NCBI GenBank assembly: GCA_027579435.1 | Contig: JANBPK010000097.1 | Location: 1 to 47,940 of the forward strand | Direction: 5' to 3' | Origin: Candolleomyces eurysporus | Taxonomy: Eukaryota > Basidiomycota > Agaricomycetes > Agaricales > Psathyrellaceae | Length of the DNA: 47,940 nt | In this document: positions 11,790 through 22,175 of the stretch, one piece after another | Layout of the letters: every line of letters starts with the position of its first letter | How positions within the stretch are numbered: the first letter of the stretch is position 1 | The notes under the pieces: model-generated | The model's database searches: none | Seen by the model: only the letters and a program-made list of their open reading frames with translations | Told to the model about the DNA's origin: nothing | Made by a program: the position numbers and the translations under genes

Positions 11790-11912
11790 ACCTCGCCATC
11801 AGGCCGCGACACCGCCACGCTGGGCGCTCCCTCGCGACGTGTCGCCTCGCTTACATAATGTGCCACGTCTGGAGAAAAGGTGAGGTGGCTCGGCTCGCGG
11901 TTCTTTCTTCGA
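11790..11912 (+). repeat. SEC61 promoter fragment after copy D
   Basis: About 120 bp match the SEC61 promoter (CTCCCTCGCGACGTGTCGC through CGGCTCGCGGTTCTTTCTTC) and then break off before the SEC61 ATG. The fragment is joined directly to leader sequence of copy E (GAGGAGCTTGGGCACAGG). The motif GCCACGTCTGG is intact here. Confidence 0.75.
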
Positions 11913-12494
11913 GGAGCTTGGGCACAGGCAGGCACAGGCGTCCATAGCCTTCACGATGATCAGTTCCCTGACATGGATTTTATCAGTTAATACAGGTACA
12001 GTTTTGAGCATCTTCTCCCGTGAAGCTGCTCCCGAGAAGGTGGGCGCGTTGATTCCTTTACCCGATCATGATTGCTTCTTGCAGGAATAAAACTTTTGAT
12101 CTCATAGCGCGCGTGAAGGAGGATCCAGGGATCGCTTTCTCGCGCAGCACAGAATAAAGAGGAGCCCAATTCGTCGTTTAATATCTATCTTGGGAGGTAT
12201 TGGCCAAGATGGCAGAGATGGACTATAGTACTTTCGACTTGGACACTGCTGACACTATTTCATAGCGCTGCAAAGCAGCGTCTTCCACACGGCCTTTGAG
12301 CGCCGACCAATTCGTTTAGTTGTCTCCGAGTCTGCTATAGAGTTCAGAGGCGATGCTACAGAGAATTTCTCCTGCTCTGCTGTCAAAACGATCACGATCA
12401 GTGTCAGCGGGAGCGCGATGAATTGCAGATATATCAGGATGCGAGAATGAGGGAGTAGATCAACCCTTACCAGACTCGGGTCAAGGCAGCAGCA
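11913..12494 (+). repeat. Shortened array leader of copy E
   Basis: This is the proximal 580 bp of the family leader; the distal part is missing because of the joint to the SEC61 promoter fragment. ACGATCACGATCAGTGTC lies near 12388-12405. The TATA region is degraded (CAGATATATCAGG) compared with TATATAA in the other copies, so the promoter may be weaker. Confidence 0.6.
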
Positions 12495-13829
12495 ATGCAC
12501 GACGATGGCTTAGAGCACTTGCTCACAGCTCGAGGCCTCTATGCAAATTTGAGCATGACCATGGTGGTAATTGGTATGTCAATTTCTATCTATATGGATG
12601 GACTATGCGAATCAATGCTTAGTATACTCCCAACGACTCCAGGTATCCATCTTTTCATGGCATTATATGGTCTCTCAGTTTTTTTTAGAGACGCCAGAGC
12701 GTCTTAGGAAGAGCCGAAAGAGATACATAGCGGTCAGTTTCGTCATAACAACTGTATCCGCCCTCGCCGCGTCGCTTGACATGGCGCGTTACTTCCAAAT
12801 ACTGTTCAAATCAACCTCACCGGGTCATTGGCGAGAACTATATGACGGTTCCTTGCGAGAATGGAGTTATTTGGCTAGCAGTGCGGGCCTTGGGCTGGTT
12901 ATGATGATTGGTGACGCACTGCTGGTGAGTGCAGTAACCTGATTTTTCCAGCCATCGGCTGGCAAGGCTCACGGGTTGTTTGCCACAGGTGTATCGCTGT
13001 TATATAGTTTGCATAGATTACCGGTGGGTGACAATCCTCCCCATGATGACGTCCCTGTTCGCTCTAGGTCTGTGTCGTGTCCGCCTTGAAGTGCAATTTA
13101 TGCTGATCAAATTGCCCGGAATCACAACACATAGTTTCCTTCTTCATGTCGCATTACGCAGCCAATCACGGCAATTCTGCTGTCAACTATTCGATTGCCT
13201 CTACCTTGCTAACTGTGTCAACCAACATCACTGTCACAACTTTGATCACATCCCGCCTTTCTCAAGCAAGCGGGAATCTGGCAAAGCTCCTGCCATTAGC
13301 GGATGTGCGAATCTACACTGGAGTGATCTCCATTCTAATCGAGTCCGCTGCTCCTCTCACCATCTTGGGCCTCATTACCGCTGCAATGGCAGTGGAACGA
13401 ATGAGTAATGCTTACCATAGCTCCGACGAGGGAAACATAGTCTGCAGGATTTTGTTTGACGGCCTTTTCTATTCATTCCGCGTAAGTTGGGCTTCTCGAA
13501 CGCTTCCCACCATTGCTAATTTGTTGACTTTCCTAAAGACGCTCTCACCACACATAATTATATTCCGCGTTACCACTGGCCGTTCCTTCACGAAACTCCC
13601 CTCAGCAAAGGACGGTGTCGTAACCAACCCGATTCAATTTGCACGCCAAACTGCCGAATCACCTTTCCTCCAATCGACTTTGAATCGCGAGTTTGGCCGG
13701 AACGGTGGTGCTGATACCGAACAAGGACTCAATGATAGCGTTGGAGAGCCCACCCGGACCCAGACGTCTATTATCCACGTCGCGCAGGAGAAGCGGAATG
13801 ACGATGTGGATGTTGAGAAGGCCGGGTAG
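12495..13829 (+). CDS. 7-TM membrane protein, array copy E, one frame break at a T-run
   Basis: Exons: 12495-about 12579, exon 2 to 12924, 12989-13067, 13135-13481 and 13539-13829. The only break is in exon 2 at eight Ts (12679-12686); relatives imply seven (SVFLETPE). After it the protein continues normally. The short N-terminus (MHDDGLEHLLTARGLYAN) and the loop YAANHGNSAVNYS are specific to this copy. The last intron (13482-13538, 57 nt) has no stop and a length divisible by three, so unspliced mRNA would also be translated. Exon 4 has SQASGN in place of the usual RARR basic loop, and the exon ends SFR instead of SFC. A homopolymer sequencing error or a genuine early pseudogene are both possible. 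Confidence 0.65.
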
Positions 13830-13944
13830 GGATCAATGCGGTGGTTGTGAGGAAGCTGGATATGTACTCAAGCCTTGCTGTAGTATTTCAATTTTCTTGT
13901 TCTCGTATTTATGTTCAATCTCGCGTGTAATCACTATCTGCACC

Positions 13945-14060
13945 TCACCATCAGGCCGTGACGCCACGCGACGCTCCCTCACGACGTGTCACGTCGTGTT
14001 TACATAATGTGCCACGTCTGGAGCGAAGGCGTGAGGTGGCTCGGTTCGCGATTTCTTCTG
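13945..14060 (+). repeat. SEC61 promoter fragment after copy E
   Basis: A degenerate match to the SEC61 promoter (CATAATGTGCCACGTCTGG, then GTGAGGTGGCTCGG) ends at TTCTTCTG. It is fused directly to an orphan last exon of the 7-TM family. Confidence 0.7.
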
Positions 14061-14304
14061 CGTTACCACTGGCCGTTCCTTCACCAACTTCCCCTCAGCC
14101 AAGGACGGTGTCCTAACCACCTCGATCCAATTTTCTCAACGAACTGCCGAATCATCTTTCCTCCAGTCGATGTTGAATCGGGAATTTGGCCGAAACCGTG
14201 TCGGTGATACCGAACTAGGACCGGACGCCAGCGAGGAGACGTCTACTATCCACATCGCGCAGGAGAAGCGGAACAATGGTGGGGATGTCGAGAAGGTTGG
14301 GTAG
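14061..14304 (+). pseudogene. Orphan last exon of a 7-TM copy
   Basis: The segment encodes the family tail from VTTGRSFTNFPSAKDGV to GGDVEKVG and the stop TAG (14302-14304), about 80 codons without an internal stop. Exons 1-4 are absent; the 5' side is a SEC61 promoter fragment. It differs from its neighbours at many codons (for example TTSIQFSQRT, NRVGDTELGP) and lacks a few residues before the ETSTIHIAQEKR segment, so it is an older remnant of a deleted copy between E and F. Confidence 0.85.
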
Positions 14305-15567
14305 GGATCGATTCGGTGGCTGTGAAGGACCCGAATGTGTACTTGAGTTTTGCTTGTAGTGGCAGTCCGTAGTACTTCAATTTTCTTGTTCTCGTCTTAT
14401 AGACGTGCCTTGACTAATATATATCAATCTAACCTCACCATCAGGCCGTGACACCGCCATGCTTCTAAGCAACAGGGTTGAATGGTTAGTGGATACATCT
14501 TGCAGTAGGCAGCGGTAACCTGTATTCACATTCTACCACTTGGATATTGTGAACAATTTGTCTGTTCCTTAACTGGACTTTGTGTAAATCGGTTCACAGT
14601 GACAGCAGAGGAAATTGGGCAACAAGATGATGGGTCCTTTCTGCCAACTTTACAACGGTGAATTTGGGCAGATGCTTAATGTTAGATAGCGCTGTCAACC
14701 AGCATTCAGCCAAAAAGCTTTGTATTCGTGTACTTATCTTTTGACTTACAAAACAAGCAACAAAAATTGGACGCGTTACGCGTTGCAGGTGCCTAGGCGC
14801 CTATCTACAGATCATTACAGTATACTTCCCCTGATCAGCGATCACACATTGGGTGCGACCCCATCGGTAAGCCTGATTGACAACTACCAGGGGTGTATTG
14901 CACGCAACAGGATGCACAAGCGTCTCTCCTCTAGCGCTGGATGTAGATTCCTGATTTAGTGCATTTGCGAATAGATAGGGTCCTGGCTGCCTTTGGCTAC
15001 AGATCTTACTGCCTGTGGAGCTTGTTCACAGGCATCCGTGGCCTTCGCTATGATTGGTTACTTGACATGGACTCTGTCAATTGCGAAGGCATAGCTTTGA
15101 GCGTCTTCCCTCATGAAGCTACCCCCAAGGAGAACGAGCTGGCGCACTGGTGATGGCCTGATTTGATCATGATGGCTTGTCACCCGAAGACGATTTTTCA
15201 TCTGACAGAGCTTAGAGAAAAATCCAGGCATCAAATTATTACACATCTCATGATGAGGATGAGCTGAGATCGTCGTTTTCTAACTAATTTGGAAGGGATT
15301 GGGGAGTATGGAGGAGACGCACGAGAGTACTTTTGGCCTGAGCGCTGTTGGTTGCCAGGGGTCTCCTGTACTGCGTTTGGGCGACGATCAATTACTTTGA
15401 TTGTCTCCGAATCTGCTATGGAAAAGAGATGCTACGGGATCTTTCTTCTGCTCTCCCTTCAGAACAATCAGTGTCAGCGGAAGTGGTATGAATTGCATAG
15501 CTATATAAGCAAGTGAGAATGAAGTAGGAGATTCAACGCTTACCCGACTCGGTTCGTAGCAGCAGCA
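14305..15567 (+). repeat. Unique spacer and divergent leader of copy F
   Basis: The first part repeats the family 3' flank (TTCTTGTTCTCGTCTTATAGACGTGCC) and a trace of the downstream repeat (CACCATCAGGCCGTGACACCGCC). About 14460-14770 is unique and shows no gene. From about 14850 the family leader is recognisable but the most diverged of all copies. It ends in AACAATCAGTGTCAGCGG and TATATAA (15502-15508), 60-66 bp before the copy F ATG. Confidence 0.55.
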
Positions 15568-16882
15568 ATGGGTGACGATAGGTGGGAACACCTGTTCACG
15601 TTAGAGGCTCGAGCCATATATGCAAATTCTACCCTGACTATGGTGTCGGTTGGTATCTCAATTTCTATATATATATGTGGACCACACGAATTAGTGCTCA
15701 GTACGCTCCCATCGATTCTAAGTATCCATCTTTTCATGGCGCTCTATGGTCTCTCGGTTTTCCTAGAGACGCCAGAGCCTCTTAGGAAGGGCAGAAAGAG
15801 ATATATAGCAGTCAGTTTCGTGATAACAATTTTATCCGCATTCACCGCGTCGCTTGACACGGCGGTTTACTTCCAAACACTGTTCAAGTCCACCTCAACG
15901 GATCATTGGCATGAAGCTCTTACGAAGAATGGCAGTATTTTACTACCAGCGCGGGCCTTGGGTTGATGATTATGATCGGTGACGCACTACTGGTGAGTGG
16001 GGTAGCCTGATTTTTCCCAGCCATTGGCTGGCAAGGCTCACGGGTTGTCTACTGCAGGTGTATCGCTGTTATATAGTTTGCGTGGAATATTGGTGGGTGA
16101 TAATCCTCCCCATGATGATGTCCCTGTCCGCTCTAGGTCTGTGTCAGGTTCCTCCAAGTGCAATTCATGCTGATAATCGCCCGGAATCACGACGCATAGT
16201 TCTCTTCTTCATGGCAGACCAGCCACCCGATCAAAATAATTCTCAATTGTATCTAGTCACCTCCAACCTGCTAACCGTGTTAACCAACATCATTGTCACT
16301 ACTTTGATCACAAACCGCCTTCTTCGTGCAAGGCGGAACCTGGAAAAGCTCCTTCCATCAGCGGATGTGCGAGTCTACACTGGGGTGATCGCGATCCTAA
16401 TCGAGTCCGCTGCTCCTCTCACCATCTTCGGCACCATTAGCAGTGCAATAACGCTGGGAGAAATAGCTACTTCTCAATATTCCGGAGGGTCGATAGTCTG
16501 CAGCTATTTGTTCGACGGCCTTTTCTACTCATTCTGCGTGAGTTGGCTAATTGAGTCCTTCCCATCGATGCTGATTTGTTGAATTTACTAAAAGGTATTA
16601 TCGCCACACATGATCATATTCCGCGTTACCACTGGCCGCTCCTTCACCAAACTCCCCTCAGCCAAGGACGGTGTCGTAACCAACCCGATTCAATTTGCTC
16701 ACAGAACTGCTGAATCATCTTTCCTGCAGTCGGCGTTGAATCGCGAGTTTGGGCGAAACGGTGGTACTGATACCGAACAAGGACTGAATTCCAGCATTGG
16801 TGAACCTAGTCAGACGACGTCTATTATTCACATCGCACAGGAGAAGCGGAATGACGGTGTGGATGTCGAAAAGGCTGGGTAG
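15568..16882 (+). pseudogene. 7-TM family array copy F, pseudogene
   Basis: Start MGDDRWEHLFTLEARAIYAN; exon 1 ends at about 15652. Two lesions are visible. The intron 1 3' junction has lost a base (CTAAGTATCC instead of CAGGTATCC), so normal splicing would shift the frame, whereas leaving the intron in keeps an open frame. Exon 2 lacks about 10 nt before the GAAGAATGG codons (near 15912-15925), giving a stop at LLPARALG (15966). Exons 3 (from about 16058), 4 and 5 remain clean, with LLRARR, LLPSADVRVYTGVIAILIES and the tail to DVEKAG. The 10-nt deletion is not at a homopolymer, so it is probably real. A truncated protein holding TM1-TM2 is the most it could make. Confidence 0.75.
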
Positions 16883-17014
16883 AGGTCAATCTGGTGTGTT
16901 GGCCGTAAGGAATTTGAATATGTACTCCATTTGCATTTGTATTTTGTTGTATCTCTATGCCTATTCTTGTATTTATATTCGATCTCGCGTGTTATCTTAG
17001 TCTTCCCACACCCC

Positions 17015-17071
17015 GCTATCAGGCCGTAGCACCGCCACGCTGCGCGCTCCCTGGAGAAAAGGTGAGGTGGC
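17015..17071 (+). repeat. Short SEC61 promoter fragment after copy F
   Basis: Only CAGGCCGTAGCACCGCC..GCGCTCCC and GGAGAAAAGGTGAGGTGGC remain, with the central part containing CCACGTC deleted. This is the smallest of the SEC61 fragments in the array. Confidence 0.6.
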
Positions 17072-18043
17072 CCCGAATAGAAATGTTTGTGATCAACATG
17101 TATGAGCTTTGAAATATATCAGTTAAACATGGATTCGTATATATATAAAGCTTGCACCAGGAATACATTGGGGCGAGGCGGGGGGATTCTGATTGCGCCA
17201 TGGGGAGTGAGCGACAGAATAACGCAGGGAATACAAATTTCTGAGCTCAGATTTTTACTGACTCTCCTTACCCTAGAACGCACTCCTCTATACATCTCTT
17301 GATTGGCACTCACACATACTAGTTGAAACCTTGTCGACATCCCTGATTGACGAATACCACGGCGTATCATACACGACCGGGCGCACGAACGCCTCTGCTC
17401 CAGCGGTGGATGCAGATCCTCACGTATTCCGAATAGATAAGGTCCTGTGTACCCTCCAATCTTATCGACGGTGGAGATTGGGCGCATGCGCCCGTAGCCT
17501 TCACGATGATCGGCTCCCTGACATGGACTTTATCAATTAAAACAGGTACAGTGTTGAGTATCTTCCCTCATGAAGCTACTCCCGAGAAGAAGGAGGTGGG
17601 CGCATGATTGCTTCTCCCTGAAAGACAACTTCCTATCTCACAGCGCGTGAAGGAAATCCAGGCATCGCGTTCTCGCGCGGCCCAGGATGAAGAAGAGCCC
17701 CATTCGTTGTTCCACACCTATCTTGGAAGATATTGCGCAAGATGGAAGAGATGGATTGGAATACCTTCGACCTGGATGCTGCTGATAGTATCTCAACGTG
17801 CTTGAAAGAAGCGTCTTCCGCACGGCCTTTGGGCGTCGACCAATCTATTCTGTTGTTCGTAAGTTTGCTATCGAAGCCACAAGAGATGCTATGGGATATT
17901 TCTCCGGCTCTGCTTCGAGGACGATCACGATCAGTGTCTGCGGAAGTGCTATGAATTGCATAGCTATATAAGTAGGTGAGAATGAGGTAGTCGATCAACG
18001 TTCAACGTTCAACGCTTACCAGACTCGGATCAAGGCAGCAGCA
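17072..18043 (+). repeat. Array leader of copy G with TATA promoter
   Basis: Full-length leader, nearly identical to that of copy A. It carries the ACGATCACGATCAGTGTC element (about 17919-17937), TATATAA (17965-17971), and a short AACGTTC tandem repeat just before CAACGCTTACC. The TATA-to-ATG distance is about 75 bp, longer than in A because of that small repeat. Confidence 0.7.
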
Positions 18044-19376
18044 ATGGATGACGATAGGATAAAGCACCTGATCACAGTATGGGCTCGAGCCCTCTACGCA
18101 AATTTTAGCATAACCATGGTGGGAGTTGGTATGTCAATGCTTATATATCTGTGGACCACACGAATTAATGCTCAGTATGTTCCCAACGGTTTCAGGTATC
18201 CATTTGTTCATGGCGCTGTATGGTTTCTCGGTTTTCCTGGAGATGGCAGAGCCTCTTAGGAAGGGCGGAAAGAGATACATAGCAGCCAGTTTTGGAATAA
18301 CAACTTTATCCGCCCTCACCGCGTCGCTTGACATGGCGCGTTACTTCCAAACCCTGTTCAAATCCACGTCACCGAGTCATTGGCGTGATCTACTTGTTGC
18401 CTCCTACGAAGAATGGCCATATTTCGCTGGCAGGGTGGGCCTTGGGCTGGTTATTATGATTGGTGACGCACTGTTGGTGAGTGCGGTAACCTGATTTTTT
18501 GCAGCCGTCTGCTGGCAAGGCTCACGGGCTGTTTGCCACAGATGTATCGCTGTTATATAGTTTGCGTGGAATATTGGTGGGTAATAATCCTCCCCATGAT
18601 GACGTCCCTGTCCGCTCTAGGTCTGTGTCATGTCCACTTCAAAGTGCAATTTATGCTAATCAAATCGCCCGGAATCACAACGCATAGTTCTCTTCTTCAT
18701 GACGGATTACCTGCCCGGTCAAAGCGGTTCTGGTAACAAATATTTAGTCGCCTCTACCATGCTAACTGTGTTAACCAACATCATTGTCACAACTCTGATC
18801 ACAATCCGCCTTCTTCGTGCACGCCGGAGGCTGGTAAAGCTCCTGCCATCAGCGGATGTGCAAGTCTACACTGGGGTGATCGCCATTCTAATCGAGTCCG
18901 CTGCTCCTCTCACCATCTTCGGTATCATTTTCGCTGCATTGGCACTGAGAAACTTGGTTACTTCTCAAGGTTCAGAAGGAATTATAGCCTGCGGCCTTTT
19001 CTTCGAAGGCCTTTTCTACTCATTCTGCGTGAGTTAGCTAATTGAGTCCTTCCCATCGATGCTGATTTGTTGACTTTACTAACAGGGACTATCGCCACAC
19101 ATGATCATATTCCGCGTTACCACTGGCCGCTCCTTCACCAAACTCCCCTCAGCCAAGGACGGTGTCGTAACCAACCCGATTCAATTTGCCCACAGAACTG
19201 CTGAATCATCTTTCCTGCAGTCGGCGTTGAATCGCGAGTTTGGCCGAAACGGTGATGCTGATACCGAACAGGGACTGAATGGCGGCATTGGTGGGCCCAT
19301 CCAGACACAGACGTCTATTATCCACATCGCGCAGGAGAAGCAGAACGTCGGTGGGGATGTCGAGAAGGCCGGGTAG
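18044..19376 (+). CDS. 7-TM membrane protein of unknown function, array copy G
   Basis: Five exons: 18044-18128, 18196-18476, 18542-18620, 18688-19028 and 19086-19376, total 1077 nt, 358 aa, frame intact. Seven hydrophobic segments and the RARRRLVKLLPSADVQVYTG block are present. The tail ends VGGDVEKAG. It is the last copy of the array and lies only 270 bp upstream of the SEC61 start codon, the only place where the 7-TM/SEC61 junction is complete. It is therefore the best candidate for the ancestral unit. Residues that differ from A and C include KGGKRY for KGRKRY and YFAGRVGLGLV for YLASSAGLGLT. Expressed function is unknown; a membrane receptor or transporter-like role would be guesswork. 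Confidence 0.85.
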
Positions 19377-19489
19377 AGATCAATCCGGTGTGTTGATCGT
19401 GAAGAAACTGAATATGTACAAGTCTTGCTTGCAGTCGTATTTGTTGTACCTCTATGTATTCTCGTATTTATTCCATCCCGCGTGTAACA

Positions 19490-19646
19490 AGCCATCAGCC
19501 GTAACACCGCCACGCTGCGCGCTCCCTCGCGACGTGTCGCCTCGCTTACATAATGTGCCACGTCTGGAGAAAAGGTGAGGTGGCTCGGCTCGCGGTTCTT
19601 TCTTCAAACACCCACCTCCTCCTTCTCCTCCCCGTCCTGGTTCGTC
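19490..19646 (+). promoter_or_regulatory. SEC61 promoter and 5' UTR region
   Basis: Short region between copy G and SEC61. GCCACGTCTGG (about 19557-19567), which reads AGACGTGGC on the other strand, resembles unfolded-protein-response elements (TGACGTGG type) and lies about 85 bp before the ATG. SEC61 is a known UPR target in other eukaryotes; a role here is inference. A pyrimidine-rich stretch (CACCTCCTCCTTCTCCTCCC) directly precedes the start. No TATA box is evident. Confidence 0.5.
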
Positions 19647-21447
19647 ATGAGCGGTTGTGAGTAGTCTGTTCTGTGGCCAGAGACTAGTGCTAATTCCCCT
19701 GCAGTTCGGTTTCTGAATCTGGTCCGCCCCTTCTTGCCCATTCTCCCAGAGGTCTCTTCGCCGGATCGCAAGGTCAGTTTCTTCGATTCCTGCGTTGCTC
19801 CGAGCTCACCAGCAAATCCAGGTGCCTTTCAACCAAAAAGTGCTATGGACAGCCGTGACGCTCCTCATCTTCCTTGTGTGCTCGCAAGTGCCGCTCTACG
19901 GTATCATGTCGTCTGACTCGTCGGACCCCCTGTACTGGATGCGTGTCATTCTCGCGTCAAACAGAGGAACCCTCATGGAGCTGGGTATTACGCCCATCAT
20001 CACGTCGGGCATGATCATGCAGCTTTTGGCCGGAGCCAACCTCATCGACGTCGATTTCAGCTTGAAGGATGACAGGGTTTTGTTCAGCGGGGCTCAGAAG
20101 CGTGCGTGGCATCTCTTTTCCTCTCCCTCTCCCGCGTTCCGTGCTCGTATCGCCTACGTGGACCATGTACTGACCTGCCACGCCCACCAGTCTTCGCCCT
20201 CATCATCGCCCTCGGCCAGGCCACCGTCTACGTCCTCACCGGTCTCTACGGCCAGCCCAAAGACATTGGCGCCGGCGTCTGCCTCCTCCTCATCATCCAA
20301 CTCGTCGTCGCAGCTCTCATCGTCATCCTCCTCGACGAGCTCCTCCAAAAGGGCTACGGTCTCGGCTCCGGTATCAACCTCTTCATCGCCACCAACATTT
20401 GCGAATCCATCGTCTGGAAAGCCTTCTCGCCCCACCACCGTCAACGTTGGCCGAGGAGCTGAATTCGAAGGTGCCATCGTCGCTCTCTTCCACTTGCTCT
20501 TCACCTGGAGCGACCCCCGCCGTGCCCTCCGAGAGGCCTTCTGGAGAGAGAGGCTGCCGAATGTCATGAACCTCATCTCGACGGTCCTCATCTTTGCTCT
20601 CGTCATCTACCTCCAGGGCTTCAGGATCGAGATCCCCGTCAAGAGCAACAGGTTCAGGGGCCAGCGAGGAACCTACCCCGTCAAGCTGTTCTACACCTCC
20701 AACATGCCGATCATGCTCCAGAGCGCGTTGACCAGCAATGTCTTTATCGTCAGTCAGATGTTGGCGACCAGGTTCCCGAGCAACTTGTTGGTCAAGATTT
20801 TGGGTGTTTGGGAGGTGAGTAGTGTTTGCTTTCGTATTGTCTGTCGTGTACTGATTTCCCCCATAGCCAATGGAAGGATCTCCTCAGCTCCGAGCCGTCG
20901 CCGGTATCGCGTACTACATGTCGCCTCCTCAGACGATCAAGGAAGCTATCCTCGACCCCATCCACACCGCTGTCTACATCACCTTTATGCTCAGCGCCTG
21001 CGCCTTGTTCTCAAAGACCTGGATTGAGGTATCCGGAAGTGGACCGAGAGATGTCGCCAAGCAGTTGAAGGATCAGCAGATGGTGCGTGTCGTCTCTTCG
21101 TTCTCTCTTTCCTTCCTTGAATAAAGAGAAACTGACCTATGCCTTACAGGTTATGGCAGGTCACCGTGAGGGCTCCATGTACAAGGAACTCAAGCGCGTC
21201 ATCCCTACCGCTGCCGCCTTTGGTGGTGCCATCCTTGGTTTGCTCTCCGTTGCCGCTGATTTGAGTGGCGCTATCGGAAGTGGCACCGGTATCTTGATGG
21301 CTGTTACTATTATTTATGGATGTGAGTGCTCTTCAAGTTTGTGTGATGTCAAGAGGCTGATCCCGTTCCTTCCTCTTCACAGACTGGGAAATTGGCATGA
21401 AGGAGAGCCAAGGTGCAGAGCTGGGCGGGCTCGCCGAGTTGATGTAA
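19647..21447 (+). CDS. SEC61: Sec61 alpha, ER protein-conducting channel subunit
   Basis: Seven exons: 19647-19656, 19705-19772, 19822-20101, 20191-20814, 20867-21082, 21150-21321 and 21383-21447, about 477 aa, the usual length of this ten-pass ER channel protein. Start [20 protein letters not shown]. Hallmarks include [46 protein letters not shown]-type [55 protein letters not shown] and [20 protein letters not shown]. The protein forms the lateral-gated pore for co-translational translocation with Sec61 beta and gamma. The one anomaly is four Cs instead of three at 20430-20433 in exon 4 (KAFSPTTVN), which breaks the frame. As the gene is essential and the rest is perfect, a homopolymer sequencing error is most likely. 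The other SEC61 pieces nearby are all fragments. Confidence 0.93.
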
Positions 21448-22175
21448 AACAAAACGTCGACTTTTGCCTGTCTTGTATCATCCCGTGCATCTTATACCTT
21501 CCATTCGACTTGTGGTTAAAAACGCATTAGAGCGTTCGTCCGTCGTCGCGGCTTCGACGTGACGTTACGTACCCAACCAACCCACCCACCCATATGAAAC
21601 GCGCTCCTTGCCCTCCCGACCTCGACCGTTCTCTCCTTTGTTACGCGAGACATCCTACAAGCTAATACGTATTTATGTTACCTTTGAGCAATGCAATGGA
21701 GAAAATATTTGGGCGCTTCAATAATGCGTACTTGTACTGCTTGCGAGTCTTGAGGGAGTGAGCGTGTTTATGTGCCGAGCCTGAGAGACGATAGAATTGG
21801 CTTCAAGTACAATAGTGAGTCGCTCGCTGACAGACCAGCATTAGGATGTTCGGGCAAGGAAACCAGAGAGTAATGGGTGATTGAATAAGTTGCTGACCGC
21901 TGACTTCAGTTAGCCAAGTTGGACATGATAAAAGGCGTCTATAACGCAAACCGCTGCGCCGTAGAATTTAAAGTTGGACAAGTTACGGGTATCTGTAACT
22001 TATCGGCCACTCGAGAGTAATGGAAGACTTGCCCTCCAAAGAAAAAAAAAAGTTTTGACGTGACGCGAGCTCACTTTGAAATAAATACAAAGATAAAAGA
22101 TGACTACAGGCCTTTTAGCGGCCGGTAGTACAAATACAACTTCTCCAGATACCACACAACACGCCGGATTGATAT
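21448..22175. other. SEC61 3' flank, first copy of a duplicated spacer
   Basis: No gene. The part from about 21530 to 21770 (ACCCATATGAAACGCGCTCC, GGAGAAAATATTTGGGCGC) is repeated with divergence at 25180-25400 behind the SEC61 pseudogene. The rest separates two convergent genes and contains an A-run near 22045. Confidence 0.7.

Noticed and set aside
17993..18016. AACGTTC tandem repeat as a possible regulatory or CRISPR-like array
   Set aside because: Only two to three short units, explained by slippage in the copy G leader.
20154..20606. 150-codon minus-strand open frame rich in Asp and Glu
   Set aside because: It is the antisense shadow of SEC61 exon 4.
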